From NCBI RefSeq assembly GCF_900100365.1, contig NZ_FNKU01000001.1, positions 1,736,001-1,800,000 on the forward strand: a DNA stretch of 64,000 nt, written 5' to 3'. This stretch comes from Pseudomonas cannabina (GTDB taxonomy: Bacteria; Pseudomonadota; Gammaproteobacteria; Pseudomonadales; Pseudomonadaceae). Shown one piece after another: positions 44,155-53,306 of this stretch. The notes below the pieces were generated by a model. It did not search any database. It was given only the letters and a program-made list of their open reading frames with translations, and was not told the origin of the DNA. Positions within the stretch are counted from its first letter, which is position 1. Each line of letters starts with the position of its first letter. Made by a program: the position numbers and the translations under genes.

Positions 44155-45071
44155 CGCTGCAACCTCGGGTTCAGGACGTCGCGCAGGCGGTCGCCGACCA
44201 GATTGATCGCGACGATGGTAATCAGCAGCGCCAGCCCCGGAAACAGGCTGATCCAGTATTCATTGCTGAGCATGTATTGAAAGCCGTTGGCGATCAGCAG
44301 CCCCAGTGAGGGCTCGGTGACCGGCACACCCAGGCCGAGAAACGACAGGGTCGCTTCGAGGGTGATGGCGCGAGCGATCTGCAAGGCGCCAATCACGATC
44401 AGCGGCGGCAGGCAGTTGGGCAGGATGTGCCCGATCACGATACGCAACGGACCAACGCCCTGCCCGCGCGCTGCATCGACGTATTCGCGACGGCTTTCGG
44501 TGAGCGCCTGACCTCGGGCGGTGCGCGCGTAATAGGCCCATTCGAGCAGAATCAGGGTGAGCATCACGTTGCCGACGCCCTTGCCCAGCCAGGCCAGAAT
44601 CATCAGCGCCATCAGAATCACCGGAAACGACAGCAGCAGGTCGACCAGACGCATCAACAACGCATCGACCCAGCCGCCGACATACGCGGACATCAGCCCC
44701 AGCAATGTGCCGATCACTGCCGCGATCAAAGCCGAGCCGATGCCGACCCACAGGCTGATGCGCAGGCCGTAGATAATCGCCGAGACCAGATCGCGGCCTT
44801 GCCCGTCGGTGCCCAGCCAATAGGTGTAGCCGCTGTCCATGTTCAGGCTGCCGGGCGGCATGCGCGCATCCATCACGTTGAGCTGCATCAGGTCATAAGG
44901 GTTCTGCACTACGATCCACGGTGCGAAGGCTGCGATCAGCACAATGACCAGTAACAGCAGCAAACCGATTACTGCGGTGGTAGAACTCATGAATTCAACA
45001 ATCACCCGACGCCAGGGCGACTGAGCCTGCAACAGGGTATGGGCCGGCGCGAGCTTTACAGTGACGTTCAT
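44151..45071 (-). CDS. ABC transporter permease (DppC-like)
   Basis: Inner-membrane permease of 306 residues. N-terminal helix VIGLLLLLVIVLIAAFAPW, then the LGTDGQGRDLVSAIIYGLRIS motif typical of DppC. The EAA loop is near ARGQGVGPLRIVIGHILPN. Translation is coupled to both neighbours by 4-base overlaps. Confidence 0.88.
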   Translation of the reverse strand: MNVTVKLAPAHTLLQAQSPWRRVIVEFMSSTTAVIGLLLLLVIVLIAAFAPWIVVQNPYDLMQLNVMDARMPPGSLNMDSGYTYWLGTDGQGRDLVSAIIYGLRISLWVGIGSALIAAVIGTLLGLMSAYVGGWVDALLMRLVDLLLSFPVILMALMILAWLGKGVGNVMLTLILLEWAYYARTARGQALTESRREYVDAARGQGVGPLRIVIGHILPNCLPPLIVIGALQIARAITLEATLSFLGLGVPVTEPSLGLLIANGFQYMLSNEYWISLFPGLALLITIVAINLVGDRLRDVLNPRLQR

Positions 45072-46042
45072 CGGGATGCCTCAATGCGGACGCGGGGGTC
45101 CAGCAGGTAATACAGGCCGTCGACGATCAGGTTGAGCACCACGAAAATCACCACAACCACCATCAGGTAAGCGACCACCACCGGCCGGTCGAGCATGTTG
45201 ATGCTGTCGAGAATCAGCTTGCCGGCACCCGGCCAGGCAAAGATGCTTTCGGTAACCACGGCGTAGGCAATGGTCGAGCCGAGCTCCATGGCCAGCACGG
45301 TCACCACCGGGATCATGGTGTTGCGCATGACGTGCATGCACATCACGCGCATCGGCGACAGGCCTTTGGCGCGGGCGAACTTGACGAATTCCTGCGGCAG
45401 CACCTCGCGCACGCCGGCACGGGTCAGGCGCAATACCAGTGAAATCTTGAACAACGCCAGGTTAAGCGCGGGCAACAGCAGATGTTGCAAGCCGTCGAGG
45501 GTCAGCCAGGACCATTGCACACCAAGCCATTCACGGGTTTCGCCGCGACCGCTGGCCGGTAGCCAGCCCAGCGTGATCGAGAACAGCATGATCATCATCA
45601 ACGCCACCCAGAACGCCGGCAGCGAAAAGCCAACGATGCTGGCAGCCATCATCAGACGGGACAGCGGATGATCGGGGTACAGCCCGGCGAACATGCCCAG
45701 CGGCACGCCGATCACCACCGCCAGAAACAGCGCGCTGAACGCCAGTTCGAAGGTCGCGGGCAGACGCTGGAGGATCAGGCGCATGGCGTCTTCGTGGTAA
45801 ACGAAGCTCTGGCCCAGATTGCCGTGCACTGCGCCCTTGAGAAAGATCAGGTATTGCTGCCACAGCGGCTGGTCCAGCCCCAGGTGCGCGATGGCCTGCA
45901 GGCGTTCGGCCTGATTGAGGTCTTCGCCGACCAGAATGTCCATCGGGTTGCCAATGGCATTCAGGCCGACGAACACCACCACCGTCATCAGCAAAATGAC
46001 CAACAACGACTGGGTCAAGCGGCGCAGCGCCCAGCCGATCAT
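45068..46042 (-). CDS. ABC transporter permease (DppB-like)
   Basis: 324 residues from ATG 46042 (MIGWALRRLTQSLLVILLM), which overlaps the stop of the upstream monooxygenase gene. It has the DppB pattern of six helices, the GLDQPLWQQYL segment and the EAA loop FARAKGLSPMRVMCMHVMRN. Forms the channel with the DppC-like partner. Confidence 0.88.
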   Translation of the reverse strand: MIGWALRRLTQSLLVILLMTVVVFVGLNAIGNPMDILVGEDLNQAERLQAIAHLGLDQPLWQQYLIFLKGAVHGNLGQSFVYHEDAMRLILQRLPATFELAFSALFLAVVIGVPLGMFAGLYPDHPLSRLMMAASIVGFSLPAFWVALMMIMLFSITLGWLPASGRGETREWLGVQWSWLTLDGLQHLLLPALNLALFKISLVLRLTRAGVREVLPQEFVKFARAKGLSPMRVMCMHVMRNTMIPVVTVLAMELGSTIAYAVVTESIFAWPGAGKLILDSINMLDRPVVVAYLMVVVVIFVVLNLIVDGLYYLLDPRVRIEASR

Positions 46043-47499
46043 GGGCGTAGCTCTTCGGCGGCCGGCGCGCTGGCCACCCATTCATCGCCCAGCAATTCCG
46101 GTTCGGCATACTCGCGCATGGACTGGAAATGCAGCGCGATATCATCGTTGAACAGCAGCCCGACCAGCGCATGGGCCAAACGCTTCGAGCCTTCGCTGAT
46201 GGCCGAAATGTCGCCGGATACTGCGCCGTAGCTCAGTGCTGCCGGGTAGCTGAAACAGTGAATGTGGTTCAGGCCCGGGCAAGCGCCGGGGGTCCTTTCC
46301 TGGAATTCGAAGCAGTTGCCCAGGTCAGGCAGTACGGCCAGTTCAGTGTCGGCTTCGCCGGGTGGTGCATTGAAGCGGTCTTGCCAGAGACGTATGTGCG
46401 ACGAGAACGGCGAAAATTCCGGGCGTTGTTCGAAGTCGGTACGAAACCCGGTAGCGAAAACCACGAAATCCGCTTCGATGCGGGCGTTCGGGGTGTGCAG
46501 CCAGACTCCGCCCGCCGGGTTTGCTTCGACCGCAAGCACTGGATTATCCAGCAGAAAGCGCGCCCTGCCTGAATTGCAAACCCTGAGCGTACTGCCCCGT
46601 GGCGGAGGCACTTGCTGGGTGTTGAGGTAATGGCGGATGCGCCACTTCCAGATATCCGGCAAGCGCCAGTAGCCGTGAACCATGCCCGGATTACCAACGC
46701 CCTTGCCTTTGTTGACACGTGGCAGCTCGGCGCGACGAATCAACAAATCGACCCGCTGCGCACCGGCTTCCAGTGCAGTGGCCGCGCTGTCCATGGCCGA
46801 CGCTCCGCCGCCAATCACGGCGACGCGCTTGCCTTCGAACCAGTCATCCTGCAAACCGGCGGCCGAGTGCGTCCATAAATGCTTCGGCAATTGCCGGGCG
46901 AAATCCGGTACCCAAGGACCACCCAGGCCATCACGTCCGGTCGCGAGCACGACGTGCCGAGCCAGCATGAACTGCGTCTGCACGGGTGTCGTGAGGTCCA
47001 GTTCAATGAGGCCGTCCGCTCTGGGCGCGACCCTGCTGACCCGGTTTTCATTGCGTACATCCAGCGCCAGCACCTTACGATACCAGCGCAGGTACTCGGC
47101 CCATTGCAAACGCGGAATCTTGTCCAGCGCGGCCCAGCCAGCAACACCTAACTGCGCTTCGTACCAAGCGCGAAAGGTCAGTGCCGGCAAACCCAGCGCC
47201 GGGCCGGTCAACTGTTTCGGCGAGCGCAGGGTTTCCATGCGCGCGGTAGTCGCCCAAGGCCCTTCGAACCCCGTCGGCGACTGATCGAAAATCACCGCCG
47301 ACACGCCCAGATGCCGCAGCTCGGCAGCCAGCGCAAGGCCCGCCATGCCGCCGCCGATGATCGCTACATCGAGCACGGCCTGCCCGGCACTCTTTCTCGG
47401 TTTGACCCAAGGTTTTGCGGGCAGATCCAGCCACGCCAGATCCTGCTGCAGGCGAGCTTCCAGCGCCGCGAGACCGGCAGGTGCGTTTACATCGGACAT
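46039..47499 (-). CDS. FAD/NAD(P)-binding monooxygenase-like protein
   Basis: Protein of 486 residues. FAD fold LDVAIIGGGMAGLALAAEL near residue 45 and a second dinucleotide fold VAVIGGGASAMDSAATALE near 220 suggest a class B flavin monooxygenase or a related NAD(P)H oxidoreductase. First gene of the transporter operon, with translation coupled to the DppB-like gene. Clusters of this type usually carry a luciferase-like monooxygenase; none is present in the window, so this enzyme may take that role. Confidence 0.83.
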   Translation of the reverse strand: MSDVNAPAGLAALEARLQQDLAWLDLPAKPWVKPRKSAGQAVLDVAIIGGGMAGLALAAELRHLGVSAVIFDQSPTGFEGPWATTARMETLRSPKQLTGPALGLPALTFRAWYEAQLGVAGWAALDKIPRLQWAEYLRWYRKVLALDVRNENRVSRVAPRADGLIELDLTTPVQTQFMLARHVVLATGRDGLGGPWVPDFARQLPKHLWTHSAAGLQDDWFEGKRVAVIGGGASAMDSAATALEAGAQRVDLLIRRAELPRVNKGKGVGNPGMVHGYWRLPDIWKWRIRHYLNTQQVPPPRGSTLRVCNSGRARFLLDNPVLAVEANPAGGVWLHTPNARIEADFVVFATGFRTDFEQRPEFSPFSSHIRLWQDRFNAPPGEADTELAVLPDLGNCFEFQERTPGACPGLNHIHCFSYPAALSYGAVSGDISAISEGSKRLAHALVGLLFNDDIALHFQSMREYAEPELLGDEWVASAPAAEELRP

Positions 47500-47710
47500 T
47501 GATCGGTACCCGGAAAGATGATCAGGCGCAAAGCCCGAGCCTGATTCAAATCAATTCAAAAATCATTCCAATAACGCATTAAATGAATTCTTAAAGCCAT
47601 TGAATGCTTAATCCGAATACTAAAAGCCATTCTTTATTCTCGCAACGCGCAAAAAAGCATATTTATATTCCTGAATGGATTTATAGAGGCGTTTAGAACG
47701 TTGGCTGAGG

Positions 47711-47813
47711 AGCAGTCCTGAAATCTGTTGCCTCGGGTGTGTCTGATGCACCGAGGTGCCGGGTTTTGCTGCCGATTCCCGGCAGTTCGCGGACAAGTCC
47801 GCTCCCACACAAG
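47711..47813. repeat. REP-containing repeat, unit 1
   Basis: Starts AGCAGTCCTGAAA and ends GCTCCCACAC. Its core is TTGCTGCC, then TTCCCGGCAGTTCGCGGAC. GCGGAC and GTCCGC (47789-47802) form the REP stem. Similar to unit 2 at 47955 with insertions. Confidence 0.7.
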
Positions 47814-47954
47814 CGCAGCATCGGCCGGTCCGCTCACATGCATCAGCGCAGATCACTCTGCATTATTCACATATCCTGAGATGCCCGCAGAGTGGGCTTC
47901 TGCCCGGAGGGCGTGGGAGCTTCAGGAGGTTACGACGGCTGCGATGGGCTGCGA

Positions 47955-48071
47955 AGCAGTCCTGAAACGGGCCGACTTGGTTTTCCCTGATGTACCGTGT
48001 GCACCGGTTTTGCTGCCGGTTCCCGGCAGTTCGCGGACGAGCGAAGCGTCGCCCGGTCAGCTCCCACACAG
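47955..48071. repeat. REP-containing repeat, unit 2
   Basis: Same start (AGCAGTCCTGAAA), same core and same end (GCTCCCACAC) as unit 1. The stem is replaced by a longer one around GACGAGCGAAGCGTC (48036-48050). Same orientation as unit 1, 244 bases apart. It runs almost up to the LysR stop at 48089 and may act as a transcript end. Confidence 0.7.
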
Positions 48072-48088
48072 TCTGTGCTTACGCGCGC

Positions 48089-49039
48089 TCACTCGGCATA
48101 AATGCTCTGCAACAGGGCGTCATGAGCACTGGCTTTGTGCATGACCATTTCGGGCAGGAGGATTTTTGCGGACGCGGCGATTTCATCGATCAATGCCCTC
48201 GCGACGTCCGATAGCGGACTGGCGAACGCCGATATCAAGCCGAAGAAGAACGGAATATTGCAGGCAATCGGCCTGACCACCACGCCTTGCACCGGTACGC
48301 CCATGGCCGTGAACGGGTCGACCAGTGCGATGCCGAGCCCGGCCCTGGCCATCTGCATGGCGATCAGCGAGGTATTGGTGTCCAGCATGCGCGGTGGCTC
48401 GCCGCCTGCATCGTGAAAAGCCTTATCGATCCGCCGCCGAAATCGATACGGATTGGCCATGGTGATCAGGGTCTGTTGGCGCAGCAGTTCTATCGACAGG
48501 ATGTCATGGGCGGTCAGCTCGGAGTCGGCAGGCAGCACCGCCACGCAGGGTGCCTCGCCGATCCAGTGAATCTCCAACCCGCGATGTTCCAGCGGCAGGC
48601 TGACGGCGCCCAGGTCCATGGTCTTCGACAGCACAGCCTGAACGACATTTTCCGGGGACATGCTTTGCAGCTGAATCTGCTGCGGACGCAGCGCCTCCGG
48701 CAGTCGCGACAGTGCAGCGGGCAGCAGCCCTGCCGCCAGCGCCGAGATCGCCACCAGTTTGATCTGATGATTTTCTTCCTGAGCGATATGCTGCGCACGC
48801 TGGCGAATGTTACGGACGCTCAGCAAGGCGCTTTCGACCTCGCCATACATCATGAACGCCTTGTGAGTCGGCGTGACCTTCGGCCCGCTGCGCTCGAACA
48901 GGGCAAAACCCAGCTCCTGCTCCAGTTCCTGGATGACCCGGGTGACCGATGGCTGGGAGCGGCCCAGCATTTTCCCGGCAGCGGTGACACTGCCTGCCGA
49001 CATCACTGCTGCAAACGCTTCGAGTTGACGCAAATCCAT
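48089..49039 (-). CDS. LysR-family transcriptional regulator
   Basis: 316 residues from ATG 49039 (MDLRQLEAFAAVMSAGSVTA); the frame is open further up, but the extra residues do not fit the family. The helix-turn-helix includes GKMLGRSQPSVTRVIQELE. The effector domain has QMARAGLGIALVDPF. Divergent from crtZ with 200 bases between, so it might regulate crtZ. It resembles regulators of opine or amino-acid catabolism, so the nearby transporter operon is another candidate target. Confidence 0.85.
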   Translation of the reverse strand: MDLRQLEAFAAVMSAGSVTAAGKMLGRSQPSVTRVIQELEQELGFALFERSGPKVTPTHKAFMMYGEVESALLSVRNIRQRAQHIAQEENHQIKLVAISALAAGLLPAALSRLPEALRPQQIQLQSMSPENVVQAVLSKTMDLGAVSLPLEHRGLEIHWIGEAPCVAVLPADSELTAHDILSIELLRQQTLITMANPYRFRRRIDKAFHDAGGEPPRMLDTNTSLIAMQMARAGLGIALVDPFTAMGVPVQGVVVRPIACNIPFFFGLISAFASPLSDVARALIDEIAASAKILLPEMVMHKASAHDALLQSIYAE

Positions 49040-49239
49040 ATACACGCCTTGATCATCACGGATACTTTGGGGGATCTTGCCGTGCAGGATTCCCCGGCTC
49101 AAAGCGCAAAAGTCTACACGCTGTCGGAGCACTTATCGCTCGGTACACACCCGCAAGCAGAAAGCCGGTCTGTAATCGAATAGAACACCGGCAGCCTTTG
49201 TGCAGTCACATGGCATGCAATTCACGAGGAAAACAACGC

Positions 49240-49776
49240 ATGGCACTCAACGCACTGGTGTTTCTTGCCACGCTCATCGGCATGGAAGGTTTCGCACTCG
49301 TTGCTCACAAGTACGTGATGCACGGCTGGGGCTGGGGCTGGCATCGCTCGCACCATGAGCCTCGCAGCGGCTGGTTCGAAAAAAATGATTTGTATGCCGT
49401 GGTGTTTGCCGGCGTGGCCATTGTGCTGATCGCACTGGGCACGCAGGGTATGCACCCGCTGGAATGGATCGGTGCGGGCATGACGGGCTATGGTCTGCTG
49501 TATTTCATCGTGCATGACGGGCTGGTTCATAACCGCTGGCCATGGCGATGGGTGCCACGCGCGGGTTACGTCAAGCGCCTGTATCAGGCGCACTTGATGC
49601 ACCACGCGGTGTCCGGCAAGGAGCGATGCGTGTCGTTCGGTTTTCTGTATGCGCCCGCACCTGCACGGCTCAAGGCGCAGTTGCGGGCCATGCACGGTGG
49701 CCCGCTCAACAAGCGTGACGAGGACGCTGCCACAGATCGGCAGGACGCTGCGCAAAGTGTCGCCCGCGAACGCTAG
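49240..49776 (+). CDS. crtZ: CrtZ, beta-carotene 3-hydroxylase
   Basis: Membrane di-iron hydroxylase of 178 residues that turns beta-carotene into zeaxanthin. All four histidine clusters are present: HKYVMH near 23, HRSHH near 36, HDGLVH near 98 and HLMHH near 122. GAGGAAAA precedes ATG 49240. It converges on crtB, and the two reading frames overlap by 71 bases at their 3' ends. The opposite orientation relative to crtB is as in Pantoea clusters. Confidence 0.92.
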   Translation: MALNALVFLATLIGMEGFALVAHKYVMHGWGWGWHRSHHEPRSGWFEKNDLYAVVFAGVAIVLIALGTQGMHPLEWIGAGMTGYGLLYFIVHDGLVHNRWPWRWVPRAGYVKRLYQAHLMHHAVSGKERCVSFGFLYAPAPARLKAQLRAMHGGPLNKRDEDAATDRQDAAQSVARER

Positions 49777-50659
49777 TCGCGCGCCACGCCGACGCCGTCA
49801 CCAGACGGATTTTATCCAGTTTCGACGTCGACACTCGTGCATCCCACGCTGACGCGCCCGCCTTGCGAACCTTGACGCCAATCTCGCGGTACACCGCACT
49901 GGCAGTCGCAACCGCCCAGGCGGAGCGCCACGGCAGCGCCGCCATGCCGGCCTCGGCGCTGACATAGTAGGGTTCTGCCAGGTCGACCAGGCGCCCGGCC
50001 AGCACCGCCAGCCTGTCGCGGTACGCCGGGTCTGTCAGCCGGTCTGCGGGGATAGCCATCTCATCCAGCCAGTCAGCGGGCAGATAGCAACGGCCGATCC
50101 CGGCGTCCTCGACGATGTCCCGTGCAATGTTGGTCAGTTGAAAGGCCATGCCCAGATCGCAGGCCCTGTCCAGGGTCTGATCGTCACGCACGCCCATGAC
50201 CTGCCCCATCATCAGCCCCACCACACCGGCAACGTGATAGCAGTATTCAAGGGTGTCCTGCAGGCAGCGATAATCGCGCTGCTGCACGTCCATGGCAAAA
50301 CCGGCCAGATGATCAAGGGCATAGTCCTGACGCAGATTGTGACGTTTCACAACATCCTTGAACGCGGCGAACGCTGGATCGCTGACCGGCAAACCGGCGT
50401 ACACGGCGTGCGTCTGCGCCAGCAGTCCTTGCAGACGCTGGTCGATCTGCGTGTCGCTGACCGTACTGGCCGGACGCCCGGCTTCCTGGCCGTCGATCAC
50501 ATCATCGCAATGACGGCACCAGGCATACAGCATGACCGCGCTGCGCCGGGTATGCGGGTCGAATAAGCGCGAGGCCGCCGCGAAGCTTTTCGAGCCCACG
50601 GTAATGCTTCGAATCGCATGGTCCAGCAGCGCCTGATCCTCTGTCTGCGCATCGGTCAT
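49706..50659 (-). CDS. crtB: CrtB, phytoene synthase
   Basis: 317 residues; condenses two geranylgeranyl diphosphates to phytoene. Aspartate-rich motifs CRHCDDVIDG near residue 49 and NIARDIVEDA near 178 bind the diphosphates through Mg. C-terminal WDARVSTSK is family-typical. Overlaps crtI by 4 bases and crtZ (convergent) by 71. Confidence 0.93.
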   Translation of the reverse strand: MTDAQTEDQALLDHAIRSITVGSKSFAAASRLFDPHTRRSAVMLYAWCRHCDDVIDGQEAGRPASTVSDTQIDQRLQGLLAQTHAVYAGLPVSDPAFAAFKDVVKRHNLRQDYALDHLAGFAMDVQQRDYRCLQDTLEYCYHVAGVVGLMMGQVMGVRDDQTLDRACDLGMAFQLTNIARDIVEDAGIGRCYLPADWLDEMAIPADRLTDPAYRDRLAVLAGRLVDLAEPYYVSAEAGMAALPWRSAWAVATASAVYREIGVKVRKAGASAWDARVSTSKLDKIRLVTASAWRATSVRGRHFAQRPADLWQRPRHAC

Positions 50660-52146
50660 GCGCCGAGGTCCTCGATCATCAGCCCGGCGGTGGCCTTGGC
50701 CGAACCAATCACCCCCGGCACACCTGCGCCGGGATGGGTGCCGGCCCCGACCAGATAGACATTATTCAGCTGCGCGTCGCGGTTATGTGGTCGGAACCAG
50801 GCGCTCTGCTGAAGAATCGGCTCCAGCGAAAACGCCGAACCCAAGTGCGCATTCAGCTCATCGCGAAAATCGTTGGGGGTGAAAATCCGGCAGGTGACCA
50901 GGTCTTCACGCAAGCCGGGCATGTAGTGCTTTTCCAGATATTCGAAGATACGATCCCGGTAGCGCGGCCCTTCCACCTTCCAGTCGATGGGCGCGTTGCC
51001 CAGATGCGGCACCGGCGAAAGCACGTAATGGCTGGAGCAGCCCGGCGGGGCAAGGCTCGGGTCAGTGATGCACGGCGCGTGCAGGTACAGGGAAAAGTCG
51101 TCGGCCAACGTGGCACCTTTGAAAATCTCCTGAATCAGCTCCCGGTAACGCGGCCCGAAGCAGACAGTGTGGTGCTGCAACTGCGGTTGGGGCCGTTTCA
51201 GCCCGAAATGGATGACGAACAGCGAATTGCTGAAACGCTTGCCTTGCAAGCGACGACCTTCTTTGACCCCGCGCGGATGATGTCCGAGCAGGTTGGTATA
51301 GGTGTGAATAACGTCGGCATTCGATGCCACGCAATCTGCCTTCAGTTGCCGACCATCATTCAAGTGCACGCCCGTGGCCCGCCCTGCGCTGACGTCGATG
51401 CTGGCCACCTCGGCATTCAGCTCGACCTTGCCGCCGATGTCCTCGAACAGCTTGACCATTGCCTGCACCAGCGCACTGGTGCCGCCTTTCGGAAACCACA
51501 CGCCCCATTTACGCTCCAGCGCGTGAATCAGCGTATAGATCGAAGAGGTCGCGAACGGGTTGCCACCGACCAGCAGCGAATGAAACGAAAACGCCTGACG
51601 CAGCTTCTCGTTCTTGATGAACCCTGACACCTTCGAATACACACTGCGCCACGCTTCGAGACGCGCCAGTTGCGGCCCGGCCTGGACCATGTCGCGAAAG
51701 GACAGAAAGGGTACCGCGCCCAGTTTCAGATAGCCTTCTTCGAACACCGCTTTCGAATACGCCAGAAAACGCTGATAGCCCGCCACGTCTTTTGGATTGA
51801 GCTGGCCGATCTGGCGATCCAGTGCAGCCTGGTCATTGGCGTAATCGAACTGCGTGCCGTCTTCCCAGCACAAGCGATAGAACGGCGCGACCGGCAGTAA
51901 CTCGACGTAATCGCCAATGGACTTGCCCGCCACCGTGAACAGCTCCTCTATGGCGGTGGGGTCGGTAATGACCGTCGGACCGGCGTCAAAGGTAAAACCC
52001 TGGTCGTGGTAGACGTAGGCACGACCGCCCGGTTTGTCGCGCTTTTCCAGCAGGGTCGTCTGTATGCCGGCTGCCTGCAGGCGAATCGCCAGTGCCAGGC
52101 CGCCAAAACCGGCCCCTATCACCACGGCGCTTTTTGCTTGAGTCAT
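50656..52146 (-). CDS. crtI: CrtI, phytoene desaturase
   Basis: 496 residues; FAD-dependent desaturation of phytoene to lycopene. N-terminal fold VVIGAGFGGLALAIRLQAAG then EKRDKPGGRAYVY; C-terminal motif GAGTHPGAGVPGVIGSAKAT closes the FAD site. 4-base overlaps with crtY upstream and crtB downstream. Confidence 0.95.
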   Translation of the reverse strand: MTQAKSAVVIGAGFGGLALAIRLQAAGIQTTLLEKRDKPGGRAYVYHDQGFTFDAGPTVITDPTAIEELFTVAGKSIGDYVELLPVAPFYRLCWEDGTQFDYANDQAALDRQIGQLNPKDVAGYQRFLAYSKAVFEEGYLKLGAVPFLSFRDMVQAGPQLARLEAWRSVYSKVSGFIKNEKLRQAFSFHSLLVGGNPFATSSIYTLIHALERKWGVWFPKGGTSALVQAMVKLFEDIGGKVELNAEVASIDVSAGRATGVHLNDGRQLKADCVASNADVIHTYTNLLGHHPRGVKEGRRLQGKRFSNSLFVIHFGLKRPQPQLQHHTVCFGPRYRELIQEIFKGATLADDFSLYLHAPCITDPSLAPPGCSSHYVLSPVPHLGNAPIDWKVEGPRYRDRIFEYLEKHYMPGLREDLVTCRIFTPNDFRDELNAHLGSAFSLEPILQQSAWFRPHNRDAQLNNVYLVGAGTHPGAGVPGVIGSAKATAGLMIEDLGA

Positions 52147-53306
52147 AAGGTGTTCTCGTAATGTCGAGGCGAATATCGGAGTGCAGCGCGCAGCGCTTGC
52201 GCGACCGGCACCGGTGGCTTGCCGACCAGTACCCGCAGTTTGTCGCGCGCCGGGCTGTCGCCTGCGTAAAAGCGGCTGATCAGGCCTTCAGGCAGGCCGT
52301 AAAAGCGCTGCATCACCTGCCAGCGGTCCTGCGGGCGTCCGGCCAGAAACAGCATGCGGTTGAGCAAACGGTAAAACCCCTGCTGCTGCCATTGATGGCG
52401 GGCAAAATCACGAATGCCTCGCGCCAGCGTGTCGGCGTTCAGAACGGGCTGTTCAGCGATCCAGTCGGCCAGGCGCACCGCATACGGCAGTGAATAACCC
52501 GTGGTGCAATGGAAAAGCCCGGCGCGCAGTCCGGACAGCGGCTGGCCCTCGGCTGCATCCCAAAACGACTCGAAATCCCCCGCCAGAGTAATCGGCAGCA
52601 TGCCCTGCTCTTCGCGCAGACAGGCGTCCACTTGCCAGCCGCTGTGCTGCACATAATCAGCGATGTGCTTGCGCAGCTGTTCGACCGACGACGAATGCCG
52701 ATCCACGTAATGGGTGTCTTCGATCAGCAGCGTGTCAGCCGAAAATGGCAGCACGTAGACAAACCGGTAGCCCTCACCCTGCGCGACCCGTGCATCCATG
52801 ATGATCGGCGCATCAAGGCAATGAGGTGCTTTCAAACGCAGCAATTGGCCGAGAAACGCCTGGCGCCCTAGTATCAGGTGCTGACTTTCCCGGGCGCCAC
52901 GGCCATCGATGACAGCGCGGGCCTGAATCTGTTGTCCGTCAAGCGCCACCGAGTCGGGACTGACGCGGGCAATGCGTCGATTTTTCCACAGGTCATCGCC
53001 CAGTACAGGCTCGATTACTGTAGAAAACCGGTCGGAGGTGATGCTCGCGTAGCCGCTGTTCATACGCCGCGAGCGGCCGGGGAAATGCACGTCGTAGGCG
53101 GGCCAGGTTTTCACTACCAACGGCCTGAGCCACTGACGCTGCGCCGCGTTGAGGTCGCCGTCGTGAAAGGACCAGGTATGATTGCCGCCCAGATGCGCCT
53201 GCTCTTCGATGCACAGCACGCGCAGTTGCGGCCGTAGCTGCTTGAGCCGCCAGGCAATCAGACCGTTGGCCAGCCCGCCTCCGGCCAGAATCAGGTCATA
53301 ACTCAT
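52143..53306 (-). CDS. crtY: CrtY, lycopene beta-cyclase
   Basis: 387 residues from ATG 53306 ([20 protein letters not shown]); GAGGA lies a few bases upstream, and the open extension to 53546 falls within crtX. Flavoprotein that closes both rings of lycopene. The family segment HLGGNHTWSFHD is near residue 48, and TTGYSLPYAVRLAD is near 284. Confidence 0.93.
   Translation of the reverse strand: MSYDLILAGGGLANGLIAWRLKQLRPQLRVLCIEEQAHLGGNHTWSFHDGDLNAAQRQWLRPLVVKTWPAYDVHFPGRSRRMNSGYASITSDRFSTVIEPVLGDDLWKNRRIARVSPDSVALDGQQIQARAVIDGRGARESQHLILGRQAFLGQLLRLKAPHCLDAPIIMDARVAQGEGYRFVYVLPFSADTLLIEDTHYVDRHSSSVEQLRKHIADYVQHSGWQVDACLREEQGMLPITLAGDFESFWDAAEGQPLSGLRAGLFHCTTGYSLPYAVRLADWIAEQPVLNADTLARGIRDFARHQWQQQGFYRLLNRMLFLAGRPQDRWQVMQRFYGLPEGLISRFYAGDSPARDKLRVLVGKPPVPVAQALRAALRYSPRHYENTL

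Larger units (their letters stand above)
47500..48088. other. Gene-free stretch with REP-like repeats
   Basis: About 590 bases without a credible gene. The first 150 bases are AT-rich and should hold the promoter of the monooxygenase-transporter operon. The rest holds two copies of a repeat (entered separately) and GGGCTTCTGCCC near 47893, a further small hairpin. Confidence 0.6.

Noticed and set aside
47620..48214. Several ORFs of 60-140 residues in the REP region
   Set aside because: They read through repeat DNA on both strands, lack ribosome sites and show no protein-like composition.
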